Below, in pieces: positions 35,487 through 43,239 of a DNA stretch of 64,000 bases (position 1 is its first letter; each line of letters opens with the position of its first letter). The translations under genes were made by a program, and so were the position numbers. The stretch is from assembly GCF_006489205.2 (NCBI RefSeq), contig NZ_VFYR02000002.1:186001-250000 (forward strand), in the 5' to 3' direction. The notes under the pieces are model-generated. The model made no database searches and was not told the DNA's origin. It was given only the letters and a program-made list of their open reading frames with translations. The stretch comes from Brevibacterium sp. XM4083 (GTDB lineage Bacteria > Actinomycetota > Actinomycetes > Actinomycetales > Brevibacteriaceae).

Positions 35487-36616
35487 CCGCGCCGGTGCGT
35501 GAGGCGAACAGGATCCTCGACCGCCTCGACGCCGAGGCGCGAGCCCGTGCGGAGGCCGGCCTCGACCGCGCCGACGCCGGAGCCCACGGACTCGATCTCG
35601 CCTCGAACGACTACCTCGGACTCGCGAACCACCCGAGGGTGATCGCCGCCGGACGCGAGGCGATCGCCCGCTGGGGGACATCCGCGCGGGCCTCACGACT
35701 CGTCACCGGCACCACCCCGGCCCACCATGAGGCCGAAGCGGCACTGTCGGCTCTCACCGGGCGGGACACGGCGCTCGTCTTCTCCTCGGGCTACACCGCG
35801 AACCTCGCCGTGCTCACCGCGCTGAGCGGACCCGACTGCCTCATCGTCTCCGACGCCCACAACCACGCCTCGCTCATCGACGCCTGCCGTCTCTCGAAGG
35901 CCGAGGTCGTGCGCACCCCGCACGGAGATGCCACGGCCGTCGAGGAGGCCCTGCGGCAGCGCACCCGACCCGAGGCGATCGTCGTCGTCGAGTCCGTCTA
36001 CTCGGTCCTCGGCGACGCTCCGGACCTGGCGGGTCTGCTCGAGCTCTGCGCTCGCTTCGATGCCCTGCTCGTCATCGACGAAGCCCACGGCATCGGCGTC
36101 GTCGGCGGCGGAGCGGGCGCGGCTGCCGCACTGGAGGACCACCGTGACCGTGTCGTCGTCACGGCCACCCTGTCGAAGGCCCTGGGAGCCCAAGGCGGAG
36201 CGGTGCTCGGTCCCGCTGCCGTCCGGGAGGCACTGGTCAACACCGCCCGGACCTTCATCTTCGACACCGGACTCGCCCCGGCGGCAGCGGCCGCGGCCAC
36301 CGCCGCGATCCGGCTCATCGCGGCCGGTGAGGCACCGGTGGCGCAGCTGGCCGCCAATCGGCGAGCTCTGACAACATCCCTCGGCATCGCCGAACCGGCC
36401 GGGGCTGTGGCGTCTGTGCCGATGTCCTCGGCCCGGGCGGCCGTCGCCGCGCGTGACGCACTCCGGGAGCGCGGCCTGACCGTGGGGTGCTTTCGTCCGC
36501 CCTCGGTTCCCGACGGCGTCTCCCGCCTGCGCATCACCTGTCGCGGCGATCTCACCCCGTCCGCCGTCGACACCGCCGCCGCGGCGATCGGCGCCGTCGT
36601 CGCGGAGATGGGCTGA
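35483..36616 (+). CDS. bioF: 8-amino-7-oxononanoate synthase
   Basis: This 377-residue PLP enzyme condenses pimeloyl-ACP/CoA with alanine. Motifs include DLASNDYLGLANHPRV, FSSGYTANLAVL, SVYSVLGDAPDL, DEAHGIGVVG and the PLP lysine Lys232 in TLSKALGAQGG. The GTG at 35483 in the bioA stop overlap is preferred because AGAGGG lies 7 bases upstream. An ATG at 35477 directly abuts that site. It follows the order bioB-A-F-D. Confidence 0.94.
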   Translation: MTAPVREANRILDRLDAEARARAEAGLDRADAGAHGLDLASNDYLGLANHPRVIAAGREAIARWGTSARASRLVTGTTPAHHEAEAALSALTGRDTALVFSSGYTANLAVLTALSGPDCLIVSDAHNHASLIDACRLSKAEVVRTPHGDATAVEEALRQRTRPEAIVVVESVYSVLGDAPDLAGLLELCARFDALLVIDEAHGIGVVGGGAGAAAALEDHRDRVVVTATLSKALGAQGGAVLGPAAVREALVNTARTFIFDTGLAPAAAAAATAAIRLIAAGEAPVAQLAANRRALTTSLGIAEPAGAVASVPMSSARAAVAARDALRERGLTVGCFRPPSVPDGVSRLRITCRGDLTPSAVDTAAAAIGAVVAEMG

Positions 36617-36618
36617 CG

Positions 36619-37353
36619 ATGCGCTGCATCGTCGTCACCGGGACCGACACGGGGGTCGGCAAGACCATCGTGACAGCGGCTCTCGCCGTCCGACTGCGGC
36701 AGCGCGCTGTCGCGGTGCACATCCGCAAACCGGTGCAGACCGGTCTCATCGCCGCCGACGACCCGCATCGCGGAGACCTCGAATCCCGCTACACCGACGT
36801 TGTCACCCGGGGTGATGCGGAGATCGCCGGGACCCTCGCCGGCGTCGCCTGGTCGACCGGGGTGAGCCTGAGACTGCCGATGGCACCGGCGGCCGCGGCC
36901 GCCGCGGTCGGAGTGTCGCTGCCGACGCCCCACGACCACGCCGAGGCGATCCTCGCGTGCGGCCGGGACGCCGCCGATCCTGCCGCGGTCATCGTCGAAG
37001 GCGCCGGGGGTCTCCTCGTCGACTTCGGCGACGGGCACACGCTGGCCGACATCGCCGCCGCTCTCAGCGAGCTCGCTCCCGCGGTCCGGGTCGAATTCGT
37101 CATCGTCGCCCGGCCAGGTCTCGGAACCCTCAACCACACGGCGCTGACCTGTGAGGCCCTACGTGCCCGCGGGCTTCCCATCGGCGGGATCGTCCTCGGC
37201 TCGTGGCCTCCCGATCCTGCTCCGGTCGCCGTCGACAACCGTCGCCGCCTCGGCGACAGCGCCCCGGTGCTCGGCGCTGTCCCTGCCGGCGCCGGACAGC
37301 TGCGCCCAGCTGCCTTCCGCGCCGCGGCAGGCAGCTGGACGAGCGTCGCCTGA
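36619..37353 (+). CDS. bioD: Dethiobiotin synthetase
   Basis: This 244-residue ATP-dependent carboxylase has the P-loop GTDTGVGKT at 8-16, RKPVQTGL, and VEGAGGLLVDFGDG. It closes the ureido ring before the BioB step. It starts 2 bases after bioF and ends 1 base from the convergent dehydrogenase gene. The four bio genes cover all steps from pimeloyl thioester to biotin; pimelate formation is not encoded here. Confidence 0.95.
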   Translation: MRCIVVTGTDTGVGKTIVTAALAVRLRQRAVAVHIRKPVQTGLIAADDPHRGDLESRYTDVVTRGDAEIAGTLAGVAWSTGVSLRLPMAPAAAAAAVGVSLPTPHDHAEAILACGRDAADPAAVIVEGAGGLLVDFGDGHTLADIAAALSELAPAVRVEFVIVARPGLGTLNHTALTCEALRARGLPIGGIVLGSWPPDPAPVAVDNRRRLGDSAPVLGAVPAGAGQLRPAAFRAAAGSWTSVA

Positions 37354-37354
37354 C

Positions 37355-38860
37355 TCAGCCCACGCGGCGACCGGACCACTCGGGCGTGCTGCGGGCCACC
37401 TTGGCGATCGTCGCTGCGATCTCCGGGGGGAACTCCGTGGCGGCATCCGCCGTCTGATCGACGTGGAGGGCGAGGATCTCCTCGGTCGCGACGACACGGC
37501 CGTCGACGATCATCTCGTACGCGAGGTGGAGCTTCTTCGCCCCGGCGGCGACGAGCTGCGGACGGACGATGAGCGTCGAGCCGAGCGAGACCTCGTCGAG
37601 GTACCGGACATGGGACTCCACGGTGTAGAGGGAGCACCCGGTGGCCTTCCGGTACTCAGCATCGAGGCCGAGTTCGTCCATGATCGCATCGGTGGCGAAC
37701 CCGAAGACGAGGACGTAGAACGCCTCGGAGAGGTGCCCGTTGTAGTCGATCCACTCCTCGCGGACCGCGGTGCGGTACTCGCTGAGCTGACGACCGGTGC
37801 CGGCCGCAGCCGGGTCGACAACGCCTGGGCCGGCCGCATCGCCTGTCACAGCGGTGGTCGACTGAGCCGCAGCCTGAGTCGCGGCAGCGGTGGCACCCCC
37901 GCCCGAGTCGAGGTCGGCGGTGAGCCTGCGCAGGGCGACGATGCCGGCATCGCGAGCGGAGACGAGGTCGGCGATCGAGCGCCCCGCGCTCTCGTCCTCA
38001 CAGCCGGCGACGACGGCATCGCGCAGCGCAGGCGTCAGCTCGGGCGCGTCGAGTCGCGTCCACGGCGACTTCAGCGAGGGACCGAAGTGATCGAGCATGT
38101 GGGCCATGCCGCCCTCACCCCCGGCGAGGTGGAAGGTGAGCATCGGCCCCTGGAAAGGCCAGCGCAGGCCCGGACCGTCCGTGATCGACCGGTCGATCTG
38201 CTCGACGGTGGCCTCGCCTGCCTCGACCATGTGCAGGGCTTCGCGCCACTGCGCCTCCTGGAGGCGGTTGGCGATGAATCCGGGGACTTCGCGGTCCATG
38301 CGGATGACGGACTTCCCGATGTGGGCGTAGAAGTCCGCGGCCCAGTCCACGGCGGCCGGGTCGGTGGCCTCACCGCCGACGACCTCGACCAAGGGGATGA
38401 GGTAGGGCGGGTTGAACGGGTGCCCGACGACGAAGCGTTCGGGGCGGGTCACCTCGGTGGCCATCTCCGTCATCGAATACCCCGAGGTCGATGATCCGAT
38501 GATCACCGAGGCGGGGGTGAGCACGTCGATGTCGGCGAAGAGGCGGCGCTTGAGGTCGAGGTTCTCCGGAGCGGACTCCTGGACGAATTCGGTGCCGGCC
38601 AGCGCCTCGGCGAGGTCGGTGTGGATCGTCCAGGCGGTGCGGTCGGCTCCGGGAACCATGTCGAGTTCGGCGAGGGCGGGCCAGGCGGCGTCGATGAGGC
38701 GGGTGAGGCGCTCACCGGCAGCGGGATCGGGGTCCCAGACCTTGACCGTGTACCCGCGGGCGAGGAAGTAGGCGGCCCAGCCGCCGCCGATCGTGCCTGC
38801 GCCGATGCACGTGATCGTCCGCACGGACTCGGGGGCGGGGAAGGAGGAGGGTGCGGTCAC
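37355..38860 (-). CDS. Carnitine 3-dehydrogenase-type enzyme fused to a hotdog thioesterase
   Basis: This 501-residue protein is bifunctional by layout. Residues about 15-315 form a 3-hydroxyacyl-CoA dehydrogenase-like fold with the NAD motif CIGAGTIGGGWA, SSTSGYSMTEM and GHPFNPPYLIPLVEVVGG. After an Ala/Thr/Gly-rich linker, residues about 355-500 form a 4HBT thioesterase with EEWIDYNGHLSEAFYV. This fusion is known for L-carnitine dehydrogenases that work with betainyl-CoA thioesterase activity. The GTG lies in the 4-base overlap with the upstream cleavage enzyme. Other 3-hydroxy acids are possible substrates. Confidence 0.85.
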   Translation of the reverse strand: MTAPSSFPAPESVRTITCIGAGTIGGGWAAYFLARGYTVKVWDPDPAAGERLTRLIDAAWPALAELDMVPGADRTAWTIHTDLAEALAGTEFVQESAPENLDLKRRLFADIDVLTPASVIIGSSTSGYSMTEMATEVTRPERFVVGHPFNPPYLIPLVEVVGGEATDPAAVDWAADFYAHIGKSVIRMDREVPGFIANRLQEAQWREALHMVEAGEATVEQIDRSITDGPGLRWPFQGPMLTFHLAGGEGGMAHMLDHFGPSLKSPWTRLDAPELTPALRDAVVAGCEDESAGRSIADLVSARDAGIVALRRLTADLDSGGGATAAATQAAAQSTTAVTGDAAGPGVVDPAAAGTGRQLSEYRTAVREEWIDYNGHLSEAFYVLVFGFATDAIMDELGLDAEYRKATGCSLYTVESHVRYLDEVSLGSTLIVRPQLVAAGAKKLHLAYEMIVDGRVVATEEILALHVDQTADAATEFPPEIAATIAKVARSTPEWSGRRVG

Positions 38861-39768
38861 AGGTCGGCTCCCATCGCGGTCGCGGTCTGCACGCGCAGAT
38901 CGAGGATCTCGCGGGCTTCGTCGGGGGTGGCCACCTCGGCGCCGAGGTCCTCGATGATCGACACGGCGCGGTCGGTCAGGGCGGCGTTCGTCGCCTTGAC
39001 CCCCTTGGAGATGTAGAGGTTGTCCTCGAGGCCGACTCGGGCGTGGCCGCCGGCAAGCACCGACTGCGCGACCCACGGCAGCTGGTTGCGGCCGATCGCG
39101 AACGAGGTGAACTCCGCGCCCTTGGGCAGGAGGTGGACCATGGCCTGGAGGAGGCCGGCGTCGACGGGGGCACCGTAGGGGATGCCCATGCACAGCTGGT
39201 AGAGCGGCGGCGGGTCGATGAGCCCCTCCTCGACGAGGACGTTGGCGAACCACAGGTTGCCGGTGTCGAAGATCTCGAGTTCGGGACGCACACCGAGGGT
39301 CTGGATCTTCTTCGACCCCTCACGGAGCATGTCCGGGGTCGAGACGTAGATGTTCGACCCTTCGCCGAAGTTGAGGGATCCGCAGTCGAGCGTGCAGATC
39401 TCCGGCAGGAGCTCCTCGACGTGGGGGAGGCGGTCGAGGGCGTTGACGAGGTCGGTGCCCGGCATCTGCGTCGTCGGATCCTGGGGGTCGATGACGAGGT
39501 CGCCGCCCATGCCCGCGGTGAGGTTGATGACGGGGTCGACGTCGGAGGCGCGGATGAGGCGGACGACCTCACGGTAGTAGGCGACCTCGCGGGAGCCGAG
39601 CGTCGTCTCGAGATCGCGGACGTGGATGTGGACGACCGAGGCCCCGGCGCGGGCGGCGGCGATCGCATCGGCGGCGATCTCCTCCGGGGTGACGGGAACG
39701 TGCTCGCTCTTGCCCGCGGTGTCGCCGGCACCTGTGACGGCACAGGTGAGAATGACTTTGCGATTCAT
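38857..39768 (-). CDS. Beta-keto acid cleavage enzyme (BKACE, DUF849)
   Basis: This 303-residue TIM-barrel enzyme has TCAVTGAGDT near the N-terminus and the zinc-binding HxH in VVHIHVRD. FGEGSNIYVSTPDML and GHARVGLEDNLYI are typical of the family. BKACEs split a beta-keto acid with acetyl-CoA. With a carnitine-type dehydrogenase and thioesterase next door, the likely substrate is 3-dehydrocarnitine, giving betainyl-CoA and acetoacetate, and the thioesterase would then release glycine betaine. It overlaps both neighbours by 4 bases. Confidence 0.88.
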   Translation of the reverse strand: MNRKVILTCAVTGAGDTAGKSEHVPVTPEEIAADAIAAARAGASVVHIHVRDLETTLGSREVAYYREVVRLIRASDVDPVINLTAGMGGDLVIDPQDPTTQMPGTDLVNALDRLPHVEELLPEICTLDCGSLNFGEGSNIYVSTPDMLREGSKKIQTLGVRPELEIFDTGNLWFANVLVEEGLIDPPPLYQLCMGIPYGAPVDAGLLQAMVHLLPKGAEFTSFAIGRNQLPWVAQSVLAGGHARVGLEDNLYISKGVKATNAALTDRAVSIIEDLGAEVATPDEAREILDLRVQTATAMGADL

Positions 39769-40619
39769 GATGACTCCTCATCAGGTTCGGGGGTGATAAT
39801 CGCTCGCCGCAGGTAGCGGTCGAGGCGGTGGCGGAACGTCGGCACGTCCATGAGTCCGGTGACGACTTTGATGCCGAGGCCGTCGACGACGGAGGTGAGT
39901 TCGTCGGTCATCTCCGTCGCATCGCCGGGCCGGAAGACACCGCTGGCCTGACCGTCTTCGAGCGTGGCGCGCACCGTCCGCGACCACCGGTCGTACCCGG
40001 CCGGATACGCGGACTCCGCCGGGTCCTCGACGGCGAGGCGACTCCACGTCTGAATCCAGATCGACCATTCCCGACGGGCGTCGGGTCCGATGGGCGACTG
40101 GAGTTCGAGGAGACGCTCGAGGCGCCGGCGCGGCGAGACGATCTCGTCGAGCCACGCGACCTGACGGTCGAAGGCGAGCTTGACCGAGAACTCGAGGGTG
40201 GCGTCGAAGAGCTCCGACTTCCCGGCGAAGTGGTAGTGCACGGCCGCACTGGAGACGCCGGCCGCCTCGGCGATGTCGGCGATGCGGACCGCATCGTAGC
40301 CGTGGCGGGCGAAGAGGTCCCAGGCGGTCTCGACGATGAGGCGCCGCGGCGAGGCCTGATCGGCCTCATCGAGCGCCGAGGCGGTGCGCAGGCCGGCAGG
40401 GACCGCGGAGACCGTCGACTCGTCGCCGAGCAGCCAGCGCACGGTCACGCCGGTCGCCGTCGCGAGGCCGAGGAGCTCCTCGGCGGTGAACTTGCGCCGA
40501 CCCGAGAGCGACTTCGACAGTTTGGTCTCGTCGATGCCGATCGCCTGGGCGAGGCGGCGCTGGGACAGGCCGCTGCCGGCGACGGTCTCCCGGGCGCGGG
40601 CGGCGATGCTGGTGGCCAT
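39765..40619 (-). CDS. Transcriptional regulator with XRE-type HTH fused to a TetR domain
   Basis: This 284-residue protein carries two DNA-binding modules. Residues about 5-65 form an XRE-type helix-turn-helix (SGLSQRRLAQAIGIDETKLSKSLSG). Residues about 90-140 form a TetR-type one (IVETAWDLFARHGYDAVRIAD, then SSAAVHYHFAGKSELF). A TetR ligand domain follows. It is first in the reverse-strand unit with the BKACE and dehydrogenase genes and overlaps the former by 4 bases, so it probably controls them and itself. An inverted repeat lies 37 bases upstream of its start. Confidence 0.85.
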   Translation of the reverse strand: MATSIAARARETVAGSGLSQRRLAQAIGIDETKLSKSLSGRRKFTAEELLGLATATGVTVRWLLGDESTVSAVPAGLRTASALDEADQASPRRLIVETAWDLFARHGYDAVRIADIAEAAGVSSAAVHYHFAGKSELFDATLEFSVKLAFDRQVAWLDEIVSPRRRLERLLELQSPIGPDARREWSIWIQTWSRLAVEDPAESAYPAGYDRWSRTVRATLEDGQASGVFRPGDATEMTDELTSVVDGLGIKVVTGLMDVPTFRHRLDRYLRRAIITPEPDEESS

Positions 40620-40655
40620 GCCTCGAGCCTACGGCAGCGTCTGCGGGAATCGCAA

Positions 40656-40683
40656 GCAAATATGATGTTCAATCAGTATTTGC
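40656..40683. promoter_or_regulatory. Inverted repeat upstream of the XRE-TetR gene
   Basis: GCAAATA (40656-40662) and TATTTGC (40677-40683) are exact reverse complements. The inner TGAT (40663-40666) and ATCA (40672-40675) extend the symmetry. ATCGCAA/TTGCGAT repeats flank it on both sides (40650 and 40680). It is AT-rich against its surroundings and lies in the promoter region of the double-HTH regulator, so it is a good operator candidate. Confidence 0.6.
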
Positions 40684-40769
40684 GATTTCGGTGGGGCGGG
40701 CACCGCTGGAGAGCATCGTGAGGTCAGCGGTCGTCGCGAGCGCTGACGGCCGCGCCGGGAGCGGCCGCC

Positions 40770-40832
40770 GCTGACCGCCGAGCGGCTGCCGCTGGTCGCC
40801 GAGCGGCTGCCGCCGGTCGTCGAGCGGCGCCC
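40770..40832. repeat. Three tandem 21-bp repeats
   Basis: Units at 40770-40790, 40791-40811 and 40812-40832 share the core CGAGCGGC and differ at a few positions. Degenerate partial copies may flank them. They lie between the XRE-TetR gene and the decarboxylase and are GC-rich. The surrounding 309-base gap also holds the inverted repeat at 40656 but no gene. Confidence 0.6.
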
Positions 40833-40928
40833 GCCGGCCGCTTCGCGGTGCGGCACGAGGTCGGGAATCGGCCTGCGAACCGATATCCTCGGACGAATGA
40901 ACACCCGCTCTTTCTCTCGGAGGCCCCG

Positions 40929-42302
40929 ATGACCGACACTCCCCACGACCGCATGCACGTCGTCTCCGATGAGACCCGCAATCTCGTCAACCTCGTGCTC
41001 GACTACTCACGGCGGCGCACCCTCGCCGTCGACACCCCGCTCGACCACCCGATGAAGGACTCCGAGCTCACGCGGCTGGCCGGACCGACGATCAGCGAGG
41101 AGGGCCTCGGATCGGCCCGCGCACTCGCGATCTTCGAGCACATCTTCGCTCCCGCGTGCATCACGACCGACCACCCGAAGTACCTCTCCTTCATCCCCAG
41201 CGCCCCGACGAAGGCCGCCGTCGCCTTCGACCTCGTCGTCTCCGCGAGCGCCCTCTACGGAGGGTCGTGGCTCGAAGGCGCCGGAGTCGTCCACGCTGAG
41301 AACGAGGTGCTGTCGTGGCTCGCCTCCGAGTTCGGCCTCCCGAAGACCGCCGGTGGGGTCTTCGTCCAGGGCGGGACGATCGGCAACCTCTCCGCACTTG
41401 TCGCGGCCCGGGAAGCGCAGAAGGCGAAACTCGGGGACACCCGACCGGGCCGGTGGGTCATCGTCTGCAGCGCCGAGGCGCATTCCTCGGTGAAGTCCGC
41501 CGCTGACGTCATGGACGTCGACATCGCCCCCGTGCCCACCGATGAGTCCGGAATCCTCCGCCCCGAGGGCGTCCGCGAGGCGCTCGAGGAGCACGGCGAC
41601 GCCGTCATCGCCGTCGTCGCCACCTCGGGGACGACGAACTTCGGGACGATCGACGACATCGCCGGGATCGCCGCCCTCAAGGACGACTTCGACTTCTGGC
41701 TCCACATCGACGGCGCGTACGGGCTCGCCGCGATGCTCTCCCCGCTCGCCAAGCACAAGTTCGCCGGCGTCGACCGCGCCGACTCCGTCATCGTCGATCC
41801 GCACAAGTGGCTCTTCGCCCCCTTCGACGCGTGTGCGCTCATCTACCGTGATCCCCGCAACGGCCGGCGCGCCCACACGCAGAAGGCGGAGTACCTCGAC
41901 ACCCTCACCGAGTCCGATGAGTGGAGTCCCTCGGACTACGCCATCCAGCTCACACGCCGCCCGCGCGGCCTGCCGCTGTGGTTCTCGCTCGCGACCTACG
42001 GCGCGCAGACCTATCGCGACGCCATCAGCCATTCGATCGATCTCGCCCGGCAGATCAGCACGGAGATCAAGAGGCGGCCGAACCTCCGCCTCGTGCGCGA
42101 CCCCGAGCTCTCCGTCGTCGTCTTCGAACGCGTCGGCTGGGAGCGCGAGGACTACGACGCCTGGTCGGACAAGCTCCTCGAGGAGCAGCGGGCCTTCGTC
42201 GTCCCGAGCTCCCACGAGGGTCGCCCGAACGCGCGGTTCGCGATCGTCAATCCGCTCACGACCTTCGACGACCTCGTCGACATCCTCGACACCATGGAGT
42301 GA
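40929..42302 (+). CDS. PLP-dependent amino acid decarboxylase, group II
   Basis: This 457-residue protein has the fold-type I decarboxylase pattern: FVQGGTIGNLSALVAAR, EAHSSVKSAADVM, ATSGTTNFGTIDD, HIDGAYGL, and the PLP lysine Lys293 in DPHKWLFAPFD. Such enzymes remove carboxyl groups from aromatic amino acids, glutamate or 2,4-diaminobutyrate. Substrate cannot be fixed from motifs alone. The ATG at 40929 follows CGGAGG. It stands alone and converges on yczE across a strong terminator. Confidence 0.87.
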   Translation: MTDTPHDRMHVVSDETRNLVNLVLDYSRRRTLAVDTPLDHPMKDSELTRLAGPTISEEGLGSARALAIFEHIFAPACITTDHPKYLSFIPSAPTKAAVAFDLVVSASALYGGSWLEGAGVVHAENEVLSWLASEFGLPKTAGGVFVQGGTIGNLSALVAAREAQKAKLGDTRPGRWVIVCSAEAHSSVKSAADVMDVDIAPVPTDESGILRPEGVREALEEHGDAVIAVVATSGTTNFGTIDDIAGIAALKDDFDFWLHIDGAYGLAAMLSPLAKHKFAGVDRADSVIVDPHKWLFAPFDACALIYRDPRNGRRAHTQKAEYLDTLTESDEWSPSDYAIQLTRRPRGLPLWFSLATYGAQTYRDAISHSIDLARQISTEIKRRPNLRLVRDPELSVVVFERVGWEREDYDAWSDKLLEEQRAFVVPSSHEGRPNARFAIVNPLTTFDDLVDILDTME

Positions 42303-42320
42303 GCCTGCAAGCCTGCTGCC

Positions 42321-42366
42321 GCCGACGGCGCCGCTCTCCCGATGCGGGGAGGGCGGCGCCGTCGGC
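42321..42366. terminator. Bidirectional hairpin between converging genes
   Basis: GCCGACGGCGCCGC (42321-42334) and its exact reverse complement (42353-42366) form a 14-bp stem, with an inner CTCCC/GGGAG pairing. It lies between the stops of the decarboxylase and the yczE-like gene. Confidence 0.75.
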
Positions 42367-42445
42367 GTTGTCCGGGTGAATTGCCCTCAGGCCGGCTGTC
42401 GTCAGGTCAGGTGCCCACGGTGCTGCCGGGCGCGGTGCGGTCCGG

Positions 42446-43117
42446 TCAGTCTCGGGCGGCCCTGCGGGGCCGCAGCTCGACGGTGAAGACGGGCAGAAGC
42501 GCCTGCGTGATCGGTCCGATGCTCAGCGCGTAGAGCGCGGTGCCGATCCCGATGACCCCGCCGAGCGCCCACCCGACGGCGACGACGGTGACCTCGATGA
42601 GCGTGCGCACGAGCCGGATCGAACGACCGGTGACCCGGGAGAGCCCGGTCATCAGGCCGTCGCGCGGTCCCGGACCGAACTGCGAGCCGATGTACATCGC
42701 CGAGGCGACCCCGTTGAGGACGACGCCGGAGACGAGGAGGGCGATCCGCCACCCCAGATCCTCAGGTCGCGGCAGGAAGAGCAGGGTGACATCGAGGGAC
42801 GGGCCGATGAGCAGCGCATTGAGCACCGTGCCCAGGCCCGGCATCTGCCTGAGCGGGATCCACGCGAGGAGGACGAGCACCGAGGTGATCGTGATGATCG
42901 TGCCGAACGTCAGCGGGACATGCCTGAGGATGCCCGAGTGGAGCACGTCCCACGGAATCATGCCGAGTCCGGCGACGACGACCATCGCCATCGACGCGCC
43001 GTAGAGGTAGAGGCCGACGAGGAGCTGGACGAGACGGCGGGGGAGCCGTCCCCCGGACAGCTGCTGAAGCGGTCCGACGTTGGCGAGTTCGCGTCGCGGT
43101 GGAGGAGTCGAGGCCAT
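42446..43117 (-). CDS. yczE: YczE/YitT-like membrane protein
   Basis: This 223-residue protein has five or six hydrophobic helices and the family stretches GASMAMVVVAGLGMIPWDVLHSGI and YIGSQFGPGPRDGLMTGL. The latter GPGPRDGLM motif is diagnostic of YczE-type proteins. It is divergent from a MocR regulator with a 27-bp palindrome between, the standard YczR-YczE pairing. Function of YczE is not known; transport has been proposed. No clear ribosome binding site precedes the ATG at 43117. Confidence 0.85.
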   Translation of the reverse strand: MASTPPPRRELANVGPLQQLSGGRLPRRLVQLLVGLYLYGASMAMVVVAGLGMIPWDVLHSGILRHVPLTFGTIITITSVLVLLAWIPLRQMPGLGTVLNALLIGPSLDVTLLFLPRPEDLGWRIALLVSGVVLNGVASAMYIGSQFGPGPRDGLMTGLSRVTGRSIRLVRTLIEVTVVAVGWALGGVIGIGTALYALSIGPITQALLPVFTVELRPRRAARD

Positions 43118-43196
43118 GGAGTGGACTTTCGGGTCGGTCGATGCGGTCTGTGTCAGAGGACCGCACGGGAGTGCGGCGTCTGACCATGATGACGTG

Positions 43197-43223
43197 AATT
43201 GGCATTGCGGAAAATAGCCAATT
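43197..43223. promoter_or_regulatory. ATTGGC palindrome in the yczE-mocR gap
   Basis: AATTGGC (43197-43203) and GCCAATT (43217-43223) are exact reverse complements with a 13-base spacer. It lies 17 bases before the MocR gene start and about 80 bases from yczE, well placed for autoregulation and control of the divergent gene. Confidence 0.65.
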
Positions 43224-43239
43224 GGGACAAAGTGGTTCC

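Noticed and set aside
38861..39253. N-terminal extension of the dehydrogenase-thioesterase frame
   Set aside because: It is antisense-like sequence within the BKACE gene in another frame. The GTG at 38860 in the 4-base overlap gives the normal dehydrogenase N-terminus.
40770..40832. CRISPR array
   Set aside because: The repeats are contiguous with no spacers and degenerate, and no cas gene is present.
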